From Nephrocerus scutellatus (lineage: Eukaryota; Arthropoda; Insecta; Diptera; Pipunculidae): 64,000 bases of DNA. A program made the position numbers and the translations under genes. A model generated the notes under the pieces. That model made no database searches and had not been told where the DNA came from. It saw only the letters and a program-made list of their open reading frames with translations. Positions 36,640 to 48,400 of this stretch are shown here, one piece after another. Within the stretch, counting starts at the first letter, position 1; the number at the start of each line of letters is the position of its first letter. Location: NCBI GenBank assembly GCA_947095585.1, contig OX352761.1, forward strand, positions 140,460,277 to 140,524,276, in the 5' to 3' direction.

Positions 36640-38915
36640 CAAGAAAGATAAATCTTCAACCGAAACTAAAACGATGCTCGAAAATCTTTTATTCTACAAA
36701 TCGTTTCGATAAAAAAAATTCAATGAATATCGATAACTTTGTTTAAAAAAAGATCAAAACTTTTAATCAAAGTAACCAATAACCCATTTCTTTGTGAACT
36801 CTTGTGTCAAACCTTTACCTTTATCTTTATCATATATATACGAGTCTTATGGCTGCGACTATCTTACGTCTTTCGAGATGCATATAAAGCTTTTTAGCTT
36901 TCGAGAATTTAATGTCATTTGGTATTTACCATAGCTTTCCCTTTGCTAAATCAAAGAATGCGGATATTTTCATTGCAGCATCTATTCAGACGCACGTTAG
37001 CTTTTTAGTACGGAGATTACTCAAATGTATCTACTAGGAAACTTCGCTGATTAAATTACTGAATGCTGCTTAAAACAGAATTTAGATTCTCTAAACAATG
37101 TTGGATGCAATTTCAATTTTATTCAATCTGAAAATAAAGTACAAACCGAGTTAGCTCAAGCACTTTCGATTGGAATATAACAACTTCCTCATCGATCCAC
37201 GGGAAGACAGAATATTATTTTCACGGGTGTCTCGAGTGTATTCTAGTGACCTAGACTACGTTATTGGTAGTGTTCCCTTAAGTGCCAACCAGTAAACCGA
37301 CCATCCAGTCAGTCTGCCAGACAGCAATGACCTAATCTATCGGTGAATCTCATTTTGTTGCGTATTCAGTTTCCTATTTTGTTCCCGAAGAAATTCCTTT
37401 TGAGTATCAGCTGTTCAGTAGACTCACAAGGAATGTGGCTGTTTGCGAAACAGAGTGGGGATTCTGCGCTCCATTGTACTCCGAAAGTACGAGAGTTCAC
37501 CACGCTGTGAGTTCCTCTGCAACTGGCAAACAGATTTTCTCTGTATCGCTATGGAACATAGCGCGTTCCATTGGAATCGATGAATGAATTAACTTACTTG
37601 GCACTTTGGCACAGCGAGGCAGCAATGTTTGTTTTACATGTCAAGTGCAGCAGCAGGACACTGGAACTTGAATTGCTGGGTCTGCTCGGTGGTATTCCCT
37701 TAATTTCAGCACATTACCAAACAGCAGGATATTAATTACGTTCATACATATTTAAGCGAGCACCACGACAGCCAAGTAAAAGATCCCTTCTCCACAGAAG
37801 ACGTCGTGTCCTCGAGATTTTTTCCCTTGTTATAGCCCAAAGGAGACGACTACCACAGCTCTCATCTGCTTGATCTTGGATTTCAAACTGCTAGGGATTT
37901 ACTGCCCGCTTAAGGGACAGGCAACTTGCAGGACGGGAGGGATCTGGCAGCGAAAGTTCAAATTAATCATTGTCAGAGCGCATAAATCACAAGCGAATTT
38001 CTACTTCTTCCACTTCGTCGTTGTCGTCTTGTCGTCGTGTCGTCGTGTCGTCCTGTCGTCCTGTCGTCGTCGTCGTGGCTGCAGTTCTTTCTGCGAAGTT
38101 TCTCTCGTCCTTTATTTTGGTGTCCTTATTCTGTTTCTATTATAATAGTTTGTCTCTCGCTGAACCGAGGAAAGAATAAAAAAGCCTTGGACGATGGTTA
38201 GGTGGGAATTGCGAGTGGGAATGGGAATTACGAATAAACTCTGAAATGACTAAAGCTTTTCAAATTAGCGGTATCAAGCAGATATGCGTCCATATCGTTG
38301 GATGTAACATCAGCATGACATTAAGCTGAGAAAAAGTGATGCAACTTTAAAGTAGAACGCCGCCTGAAGGTGCGACGCGAAAGCAAGGAGCAAAAACGAA
38401 CTGCAAAGTTAAATTTTTATGAGCATGAGCTGATTGCCGCCCGCCTGGCTGATTGTAGCAAAGTTCAGTCAGGACCTATTAACTATTAACTCTGGAAAAA
38501 GTTCTGGAGCAAGTTCAAGTTGAAAAGAATTAATTGCATGCCCAACGAAAGGATAATAAAGCATGAGGGACTGTTGTAAGGATGGTGATATTTGTACTTA
38601 TATAGATAAACCATAATGATGATTTATTAATTATATACTCAAGAGAGGAGAGGCATACATAATATAGTGAGATAGAGCACCTCTAGCGCTTAAGATTCAA
38701 TAGTTTTTCCTGCTTAAGACGCTAAGAAGATGTCAAATGAGAATTAGTTATTACAGTAGCCATGCATTCAAGCATTTCGAGTGGTATCTGGCGAATGACG
38801 AACGTAATGTTGGTTTCCAAAGCATGTAGACATGTAGACTTTGGACTTAACATAGCCTCGAAGGAAAAAGTCTAGAGCTTTGATATCACACGATCTAGAT
38901 AGCCAATTAGCCAGA
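36640..38915. other. Intergenic between AstA-R2 and htt, no gene recognised
   Basis: A GTC-rich simple sequence lies at about 38015-38078. No open frame has a recognisable family. Motifs such as TATATATACGAGT near 36833 are common in fly noncoding DNA. Confidence 0.5.
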
Positions 38916-39683
38916 CTACATCTTTAAAAAAGCTGCTCGCCAAAAAGATTTCCCAATATAGTAAGTAGCGCCGTGTTGGTGGAACCAAATGTCGTCGGAT
39001 TCATGGACTTTATTTTCAGGTGGCAAAAAGACCATTAACATGGCGCGATAACGGGCGCCGTTCACAGTTACGTTCCGGCCGTCCTCAGTTTTGATGAAAT
39101 ATGTACAGATGACTTCACCGACCCATACCCATACCGACCTGAACCGTCTTTTTTTCTGGATATAATGGCTGCTCTTGAAGCTCTTAGGGTTGCTCTTCTG
39201 CCCAAATACGGCAATTTTGGTTATTGACGTAGCCATAAAGTCCCAAATAGGCTTCATCGCTAAACAAAATTTTGTTGGATAGCAGGGGATCGGCTTTGAG
39301 CTCAAGAGCACAAACACTGAAACGGTGACGGCATCAATTTTTGCACGAGCTTGGTTTTAAACCAAGTTCCTTACGTAAAATACGCCAAGTTGTTGCAAAC
39401 GAAAGCAAAGCTGTTGAGAACGGTGCCGAATCGATTCATCACGATCATTGCGTACAGTCCCAGCTACCACCGCTATATTTCCTTCATTACGAGCTGGACC
39501 GTGTCTATTTGTCCGATACTGTCTGTAAATTGGTATTCAAAGTTATCGATTGTATTCCGAAAAGTGGTATTGTCAGGCCGATTATGTCGACCATAACTTG
39601 ATCCAAGCGCACGAAACAGAACGCTGGTTTTCGTTACAAAGATGAACAATTTGTAGCCGCTCAGCAGGACTCAGCCTCTCCAT
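38916..39683 (-). mobile_element. mariner-type transposase relic
   Basis: A start MERLSPAERLQIVHLCNENQ lies at about 39683. Frame-shifted HTH-like segments (KFEYQFTD, then RRSQQL-like and LGVFYVRNL) follow. The DDE domain reads CTYFIKTEDGRNVTVNGARY and DDIWFHQHGATYYI. Relatives have a catalytic Asp in the 'QQDGAT' box, but here it reads QHGAT, so the second catalytic Asp is His. Frameshifts and this change mean no active enzyme. It is inserted between the genes, beside a LINE 3' end. Confidence 0.85.
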
Positions 39684-39752
39684 AATGAAACGGCAAACAG
39701 CAACAATACTCACGCGCCATCTGTCAAAATCACCCTTTACAAAGGATTGCGG

Positions 39753-39960
39753 TTTTTTTATAATGTACACACGATCAAGGGATTTGCACCCTTATAATGT
39801 ATAGCACATATCGTGGGCGTTAGGAAATTAAGGAGAAGAAACGATGAGATGTCTATGCACTGAAGATCATACACACGCGGAAATACAGAGTGGGTCAATT
39901 GATTCTACAAAGTTATTGTACGCCTAAGGAAGGAATCTTTGAATTGATTGGTAGGTGTAA
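39753..39960 (-). mobile_element. CR1/Jockey-group LINE 3' end, copy 4
   Basis: On the minus strand the A-tail (T run at 39753-39759) is preceded by GTGTACATTATA, AAGGGTGCAAATCCCTTGAT and the CTCCTTAATTTCC block, as in the other copies. The tail abuts the 5' side of the mariner relic. Confidence 0.7.
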
Positions 39961-42325
39961 TGGTAAACTCGTGAGCTCGAGATGAGGTACGTGTGTTGCG
40001 GTTAGGTTGGCAAAAAAGGCGGGGTGTGAATGTGAACATCTTCTGCCTTTAGACTCTGAGGAAGTCGTTTCATATATATACACAATTGCATGACACATAT
40101 GTGAAACATTAGCTGTATTTTATTATCACCTATGATCCATATAGATCATTGGTTTGTATGAATTACAACAACAATACGAGATCTTGCTATTTATCAGGAT
40201 CCATTTTCGTGATCCAAAATTAGTTTGCTCTATTTCTCACTAGGTTACATTTTCGTTCGTGAATGTTGGTGTAATTGTCGACGGCTATAATTCGTCCATG
40301 TTGCCAGATTAGAATATAAAATATTATTTGCAAATAAAATATTATTCAATAATTATATGTTCAAATAAATGAATATTCTGCTAACTGTGATTAAAAAGTA
40401 ATATTTAACTTCGATTTTTTGGATCCTAATTCGTGAATAGAAACCATTTTAGATGAATTGGTGGTGTTAAAATATATTAGAATAAAAATGAGCTCGTCAA
40501 CTTTTCATTAAAAAAAAATATTCGGTCGCATGGCAACTTCGCGCTAAACGTGAAAAACAAGCTCAACTGCGCCTATTGAGGGAATTATTCAAAAATCAAA
40601 CATAAACATAAACAAAAAACAGCTGCTATGACGACTAAATTTCAAACTATTACCACACACAGAACTTAAATTTTTCGTTGATCTAGACTGTTTTATTTTC
40701 ATTGTGTGATCTATATAGATCATAGGTAATAATAAAACACGACTATTATAGAGTTGAACTTGAATTTTCATTAAGAGTTCTATTTACCTCACCAGATTTG
40801 TTGGGTGGGAGGTAGTGGGACTTCGCTGTCCACACGTCTAGTTAGTGCGCGCTCCCATTCTCATTTAAAAACTTAAAAATTTAAGAATTGAAAAATAAAT
40901 TCCTTCCTTCCAAAATATGACATTTCGTGTTAAATACCCAAGAGGCTCCTATACAAAAATTCTGGAATCATGAGGATTAGCTCTTGACTGCGGAATACGA
41001 CATCTCCAAAAATATGTGAATACCAAAGACCTGGTAAAATTTCAATAGGCTTCTGTTGTAAAAAAAAGTATGAAGCAATTGAAAAGGATCTCCATGTTAT
41101 AAGAAAGTAAACAGTATAACTGGCACTGGAGAGCATTGTAATAAATCTATCTATGAACACTGTTGAAAAGCTGTCAATATCGCCATAGGGGATTTTTTAC
41201 AAACTTGGCCCTAACAATTCGCCTTACGTGCCATAGAACTGGCTGCCTTTTGTTCTACATTGGATGCAGGACTGTGAGTGCAATCGCGAATCGTCACTAC
41301 TCGTTGACGTACTTTAGTTAGTTATATTAACTGAATGTACAAAATTAGTACCAGTCCATGAAGTACGTATAAGAAGTGTGAAGCAGTAATGAGAGGGAAT
41401 TCTTTATCAAAGACAAGCAAGCATTCATCCACAACTCCTCGCAATAATACCTTACCACTAACAAAATTACGCCAAAAATCAGCGTAATTTTGTTGATACT
41501 TTTAATACAATGGTGACATGTGCGTAAGCGTAAACGAATTTTTTTTGTTTGAAATATTTATCCATTTACCAACCGATCCCGCACAACCAGCGGTCGACTG
41601 CCCGCCCGGCAACAGCGACACATGGCGAAGGTTATAATTGAGTTCGTGCAACTGGAAACCACAAGTTAACCAAGTGAGTGCGGTCAGACCATGGAATGTC
41701 CTTGACAGTACAAGTACATGGTGTCATGATGCTCATTTCTATAGCATTCAAAAGAGGATTCTGTGCAGGGCAGGCCACTCTCTGATTGGCGATAACAGTC
41801 AAGCAGCAGCATTTGACTGGCGATATGTTTTTGTGGCTTACCGTCAAGCAGGATACGAATAATCGTCTCATCGGTTACATTGGCAACTCGGCAACCACAT
41901 GAGACGTTATTGTTTTAGACAGCTATTAGATAACATCAACAGGAGTGGCAACAACGCGGACTGCCCGCTAATATGTGGTACGTATCGGTTTAGAAAAATG
42001 CTGTGGTTTGGTGATTTCCTTTTAAAAGCCAACCACTGCAGTATATAGTCTGCTTTGCTTTAGCTATTTACTCAAAAACTTTAAATGTGCAATCCTTTGA
42101 TTCAATGTAACCTTAAGCTCTTGTCTTTCGAACTATTGCACTGTCGTTCAAACGTTCCTGAATACCAAACCTTTTTTAAAGTACTCATTATGTATTCATA
42201 TGTTTTTTTCACTGTAAGCCTATTTTCTCCACTAACAAGAACGGGTTTCTTAACGGCAGATTAACAACATGGCACTAATTTAATGGAATTGATGTCTCGT
42301 AGTCGATGTGCATTATAGCACGGCT
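39961..42325. other. Intergenic, no gene recognised
   Basis: Paired phrases TGATCCATATAGATCAT (about 40133) and TGATCTATATAGATCAT (about 40707) share a near-palindrome. Frames at 41632-41871 look weakly transposase-like but I cannot assign them. No host gene is supported. Confidence 0.45.
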
Positions 42326-42327
42326 CT

Positions 42328-43525
42328 GATCCTGATTTAATTGCCACCGATTTTAGTAAGGCCTTCGACAAGCTTCCGGACGGAATCATTCTTCTGAAAC
42401 TCAAAGTTTTGGGCTTATCAAATGGATTCATTCTTTCCAAGATAAAACACTTGGAAGAAAGTCCTCTTCAAATCCTCTGTGTCCGATACTTGTGTTTATG
42501 CGTGGAACCTTTCTATTCAAAATTTTGTGAAAGTTGCACTCGATGTTTCCAAGACATTTGACAGAGTCTGGCATCAAGCTCTTTTGTCGAAAATAAATAC
42601 CTATGGAATTGATAAGACCCTGCTTGTTTGGACCTTTCTAACCGTTCAATTCACGTTGTTGTATTTGACAGTTATAAATCCAGTGTTCACCACATAACGC
42701 CGGTGTTCCCTAAGGCTCTGTTTTGTCTCCGCCACTCTTTCTCATTTTCATTAATGATCTACTTTCCGCTACTTCCAATTCATTCTTTCTCTGACGACAG
42801 CAGTCTTAGCTTTTCATATGAATTCACGCTTTCTGCACGCCACTCTTCATCGCAAGTGTAACTTGAACAACAACGTATATGGAATGGATCAAGGAAACTG
42901 AAAAACTCGCAATACTCGATTTGTGCGTCAACAACAAGCTTCGTTGGAATGACCACATATTCGCCACAGCTAAGAATGCTACGTAATGTGTAGGTTTCCT
43001 GAAACGGTTCTAGATGTACTTCACTCCCTCAGACCTGGCTACTATTTAAAGGGCATATATTCGCCCTAAACTTGAATACTACTGTATTGTCTGGGCAGGT
43101 ACTCCCAAAACCACATTGCATCTACTCGACAGAATTCACAACCGCGCGATTATTGGTGACGTAAATGTCGCGAAAACAATCGCATCGTTTGAACATCGTA
43201 GGAATGTTTACTGCTTGTCACTGTTTTAGCACTTTTTTCACGAGCGGTGTTCAAAAGAAATATCCAGATGCATCCCGCCCTTTATCGAACCCATCCCTAT
43301 TACCCGAGCCTCAACTCGAGCCCACGGGTGTACCATTAGGCCTATCTTCGGACGTACCAACCAATTCAGAGATTCTGTATTTCCGCATTTGTATGATCTG
43401 CAGTCATTTAAGACACACGTGCATAGCCATCTCACCTTTTCCTCTCCTTAATTTCCAAACGCCCACGCTGTGCTAAGCTATTTAAAGGTGCAAACCCCTT
43501 GAGCGTGTGTACATTATAAAAAAAA
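42328..43525 (+). mobile_element. LINE RT relic with 3' end (copy 5), following a second LINE fragment
   Basis: At 42340-42440 one RT fragment reads TDFSKAFDKLPDGIILLKLK. At 42525 a different RT begins, VALDVSKTFDRVWHQALLSK, and continues with IHSFSDDSSLSFSYEF (box C, FADD changed to FSDD), then FLKR-, KLEYY- and LLDRIHNRAI-like segments to 43160. It ends with the shared LINE 3' region and GTGTACATTATA plus an A tail at about 43525. Stops are frequent. The RT style fits the CR1/Jockey group. This copy shows what element the five 3'-end fragments come from. Confidence 0.8.
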
Positions 43526-43719
43526 TGATGATGACAGAAAAATCTACATATATTGACTCTCACCCACTGGAAGATGACCGGAACAGGTTTTCAAAGGTGT
43601 GGCAAAAAAAATGGTTTGCAGCTAAATGGTAAGAAATGGCAAGCTACTTTATATCGTTCGTCGTGGCTAGTGTTAGTGCATTGAAGTACTAATTTTTACA
43701 AAAAAGGTTGTCCATCGGA

Positions 43720-43950
43720 GATGCGTATAAAACTTGAAGAAAATCGGGTTAATCTTGTAAAAAAATTCTACGGAAGCCTCCTGACCCCGAGGTCCGAGGG
43801 GCCCCAGATTTGAATTAAAAGTGTTGTCATCGCAAATACACATGTGTACAAAGTTTGAATAAAATCAGGCTTTAGGAAGTGGGTTAAAAATGTATCACAA
43901 GATCTGACAAGCTAGCCAGCCACGGGCATGTGAAGATAATATAGAGAATT
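43720..43950 (-). repeat. Dispersed repeat sharing the 366-bp unit core
   Basis: Read in reverse complement, this matches the 31.3-32.0 kb units: AATTCTCTATATTA, TTTTTAACCCACTTCC, GATTTTATTCAAA, CACATGTGTA and AACACTTTTAATTCAAAT, then a 'GGGCCCC' block. It is divergent, so older than the tandem pair. The CACATGTGTA and regular '-GGTTAA' style recall RTE/Helitron-type noncoding tails, but the family is not identified. Confidence 0.6.
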
Positions 43951-44666
43951 GAAAAAATTAAAGTTGGTTTGCTTGTTATTTATGGAAACTCACATTTACC
44001 AACCGATGTTTATGAAATTTCCAATGTATATTATTGGCAGGTGAAGGAAGGTTACATGCTATACTACAAACCCCCTTCACATTCTCTGAGGGGTGGGAGA
44101 TGTAAAATGTTCATATCAGCCACATTTACAAACCGAGTAGAGGTGGATGTTCATGTAGCTGCGAGGAGACAGAAGTTATCGCGAGCAGTTTTCTGCTGAT
44201 AATGGAATACAGCAATTATCACATAAATCTTTTACGACACAACATTCAAGATAAGAAATAGTTGCGTGAAGTTGTCCATGCTTAAGTGAATGGAAGTTAA
44301 CGCTGTTGGTTCACCATAAAAAATTAAGTCAAAAGTTTGACTTGTATTGGTGTTGTTCCTCCCGCTCCATAGCATTCTAATTGCTTTTCTTCACTTATAA
44401 AGGCCAATCAGCTTTTAGTTAGTATTTTTTGTTTATTTGAATAAAATATTTAAGGTAAATATTGGTAACATTTTCTTACTCAGTCAATACAGCAATAATA
44501 TAGGGTAAATGTCATTCAGATTCGTGCAAATATAAGAGATTATATAAATTATACCGTCAATAATAATAATAATAATAATAATAGTTAGTTATACAATTTT
44601 AATAACAATATATAATTTGATGTTAACGTTGTTTCAAACAGGAGATGAACACCTGATTCGTGCATT

Positions 44667-44672
44667 TTTATT
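44667..44672 (-). terminator. Candidate htt polyadenylation signal
   Basis: An AATAAA on the minus strand lies about 405 bases beyond the htt stop codon. A further one lies at 44432-44437. Either could end the transcript. No other feature is seen between 43951 and 45076 except an AAT microsatellite at about 44561-44582. Confidence 0.35.
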
Positions 44673-45076
44673 TCAATAACACAATCTGTCTAACTACAGG
44701 GGAATTCGTGCATTCTGAGGGAGGAAAAGGGAACGAGCTCACGCGGCTGATGGAACAAAAGAACGCACAAACAACTCCGTCTCGAGTAGCTGGTCCTATT
44801 CTACATATAAATTAATTTTAATTTCTAACTAAAAACTTTCGACATAGAGATGCCAAAGGCTTACTGTACTGTCTTGTCGTTCGCTGTGTTGGTTTCTTGG
44901 AGAAAACTGCCGCGTTGAAAATGTTGTTGCTTATGTATGCTCTTCTGTGTGGTTTCTGCCAATTAGTTATTCGCCTTTTGCTTCTTGGAGGTAAACACAG
45001 GACACAAAGACGACGGACACGAACCATCTGCAGCGGCTTCCGTCCGAGTGCGCACCCTGCCACCTCCACCGACCCT

Positions 45077-45421
45077 TTACAAACTCTGTAGCATCTTGAC
45101 GAAAATTTCGTTCTGATGAAATCTCTTAAAGGCATCTCGGAAGCGAGTTTTTTGGTCTGCGCTAGAGAGCTTCGAGTGGAAGTCCTGGGCAGATGTCACG
45201 AACAAAGCGATTTCTTGGTGACCCAGTTTGCGGAATTGGCCGCCGCTCAGCACGACCGGAAAAAGTTTAATCAGATGCATATTTATGGAAGCGGATAGGA
45301 ATATTATTGTCAGGCCCCAGACACCTTTTTGCTCAGGTAACGCCAGGAATGTTGGCAACGAACATATCAACCAATCTTGCAGCATTTGCAGAAACGACGA
45401 ATCGATGGCTGACCGGAAGAC
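45077..45421 (-). CDS. htt: htt terminal exon l
   Basis: 345 bases, 114 residues plus [23 protein letters not shown], then [20 protein letters not shown] and [20 protein letters not shown], ending KMLQSL. It aligns with human VRDWVMLSLSNF...ATWSLSCFFVSAST and LFCLVATDFYRHQ. Acceptor CTTACGCAG|GTC. Confidence 0.93.
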   Translation of the reverse strand, partial: VFRSAIDSSFLQMLQDWLICSLPTFLALPEQKGVWGLTIIFLSASINMHLIKLFPVVLSGGQFRKLGHQEIALFVTSAQDFHSKLSSADQKTRFRDAFKRFHQNEIFVKMLQSL

Positions 45422-48400
45422 CTGCGTAAGAAAAAGGGAAACAAACGAGTGATTAATATACATATTAGGATAACCGCAGGACAAAAAAAAAGTGTTTTCG
45501 TTTTCTATTAAGGATATAAGTAAACAAAGCTAAGCAAAACAAAAGAAAAACAAAAATTTCTATAGAATTGCGCTTCTGCAAGAAGCGTTTGTGTGGGTTT
45601 GTTATGGGAGATTGCCATCAAATGAAATGAAATGAACTGCAATTGCGAAAGTGTGAAATAGAATCGAGTTACAAAGAGGAGTGAGCTTTATTCCCGATTG
45701 CGGACAAAAGCCACTCCAACCTTCACAACTACACAACTACGATCCAATTCCATATACTAACCTGGTAGACTATCATCGCAATAACTTCACAATGCGGCTG
45801 ATTTATTGCCAAAAACTCCTTGATGACCTTTGTCAGTATTTCGTTCGGCGGCACTAAATCACGAATAATTTGGCACAACACTTGTCCATAAGTCCATGCG
45901 GCACTCCTCGTCGATGATTTAATACAATGCAAGAGGATATCAACTTTATCGGTTTGCTGTGCGATTATCTCAGGGTCATCCTGAACGATGCCATTGGAGA
46001 GTTCGGTGTTTTCCAATTGTTTCGATGAGCCTGGAAAACAAAAAGATATAAGTCTGTTCCATCCATAAGTCCCGAGATCAACATTTGACCCGCAATGATG
46101 TTTGGTGTTAGCATTCGCCTTCAATGCGAAATAAGGAATGACGGGAGATGGGATAAGTAGCTTCACGGTTACGATACAAACATTTATTTGCTATTCCACC
46201 GTGTCTCTCTTTGTCTGGACATCAGGATCGTCCTTATTTAAAAAGAATCAAACAAAGTATCGACAGGAAGTTACGTCTGCTTATTTTGTTTTTGTTTTCG
46301 ACTGAAGCTCCACATTTAAAAGTTAAATAAATGTCCTGGTCAGGTAGATAGATGGATATTGGTTGTTGTTGTACAGCAGAGCACTCATCAATAGGAACTT
46401 TTGTCTTTTGTCTGTTGGCCGCCGAACCCCATACAAACAACACTTAAACCTACACAGGTAAAAGAAATGGGAGTTGGAGGTTCGGGTGGAACTGTTACAC
46501 TTGCACCCAAATATTGCCGCAAATATTTATCATCTGTTTGAGTAAATCCATTATGGTGGGTTGTGGGTGATCGTGTGTGATGGTGGGTAAGCTTCGACAT
46601 AGGTTGGCATCACGGTAAAGCTGAAGCCAAATAGTATTTTCCTGACTAAACTTGTGAAGCTGGAGATTTCCTGTCAATCTTTGTGTTTGTTTGTGATTCA
46701 TTCGGCAACTTACATGCGGTGTGAAGAGTCATTGAACGCAAAAACAGAATCAGTATCATATGTAGAACGACCCATCAACAAATTCGGAAAATTCTTCTTA
46801 CAGTTTCTCATTGTTAGAGTTACTCGGAATGTACTGCAGTTAGCCACAACGACGTGTCATGGCCAATGGCTAGAATTTTGCACAAGTTAGCCCACAGTGA
46901 TAGTATCTTTGCGAAAATTCCTGCTCGTACTCTATAATGCAATTTATGTTTCGCTAGAATTTTTTACCACATTTGCCCCACAGTATATTTACGAGAAAAT
47001 GAGGAAATTCCTGCTGGTATTCGATAATGGAATTTGCAGCAAATTTGTTTGTTCCTCTCGCGAGGATTCTTTTTTTTTATCTAAAACGCGCCAGTGATGC
47101 GGGAAGGACTCTGCATTGTCCTCACAATAAGTTGAAGTTTTTCGACAACAAGTACAAGGGATAAAAGTTTTCTAGTTCCAGTTGTGAGACACCAGCACAG
47201 TGCACAGCCGCCAAAAAGAATCAGCACTCCACATCGAAACAAACAAAAAAATTTGATTCCGCCAAATGCATGCGGATGCGGATAGCAAGAACAACCGTCG
47301 ATGCTGGACCGCCATGCTGAGCAGTGGGCGTACGGTTGCAAGCTATTGGCAAAACACGACGAGGAATCAAGGTTATTTGTATTTACAGATAAAAGTTGTT
47401 TGCTGTTGTTGTTGCCATCGGACGTGGATGCAATATTCGATGGGGAAAGTTCGTTCATTCGTTCGATTGTTTTCAAGATTTAGAGCGAAAAATCTGCGGT
47501 TCGTTGCGAACAGTCGACGCGGAAGTTGAGGAATAACATCGAGAATCGAGTAAAAAACATAACATCAAACTAATACAGTAGAGACAGCAGAGAGCAAAGT
47601 TGTCGGAACTTTTTGTAGTGCGTTTTAGGTTAATTTTTAAAAAATCAAGAAGTTAGTCCAGTTTCAGGCAGACTGCTGCGGCATAGTTCGGCGACTGAAT
47701 GTTTTAGTCATCTTCTAATATATAAATAAATTAATTATGTTGTTGTTGTGCTCATCTGACTGCAGGAAATGGCATGGAAAAAAGTATCGCAGTATCCACA
47801 ACATCAGATCGAATTCAATTCCACCCTCTATCGCAACGAAGTTGGAATAAAAGTACATATCTGCACACTTAATCACTGCATCATCATCACTTAGTTGGAG
47901 CCGGGCAATCAGCAAAACAGACAATATCCGTACCCTTTCATCAGGATCGACGAAATGCCAGACTAATGGAATAATATTTTAAACGATGATAGCGATGACA
48001 ACAACACTGTCATAACAGTAGTAATAATAATAACATAACAATAACAATAACAATAACAATAATAATAGAAATGATGATGCATATAATGCTCTCAACTTAC
48101 CCATATACATGCAGGACAATAGCAGCATCAACGCTGGAATTGAAAATTTCTCATTTTCCAATTTGATCAGCTCGAGAGCGAGTTTTTCAATTTTGGAACG
48201 CATCTCTGGTGTCGCAATATTGATTACGATTATCCGTTCAAGCCCCTGAAATGACAATCCAAAATGGGTATCTGGATTAGCACGACAATGTTCATACACC
48301 ATCACACATCATTAATAGAACATTACAAACACACACACACACACACACAAACACACACCTAAAAGTGCTAATAGTAATTTAAATGATGGTATCGAGCGAT

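Noticed and set aside
37870..38179. Ser/Arg/Val-rich frames
   Set aside because: Created by the GTC-rich simple sequence at 38015-38078.
40133..40725. Pair of TGATC...ATATAGATCA near-palindromes as operator-like sites
   Set aside because: Two AT-rich short palindromes about 570 bases apart are expected by chance or from an old repeat; no gene nearby to regulate.
41632..41871. Possible Tc1 transposase piece
   Set aside because: Only a loose resemblance; no catalytic or HTH motif could be pointed to.
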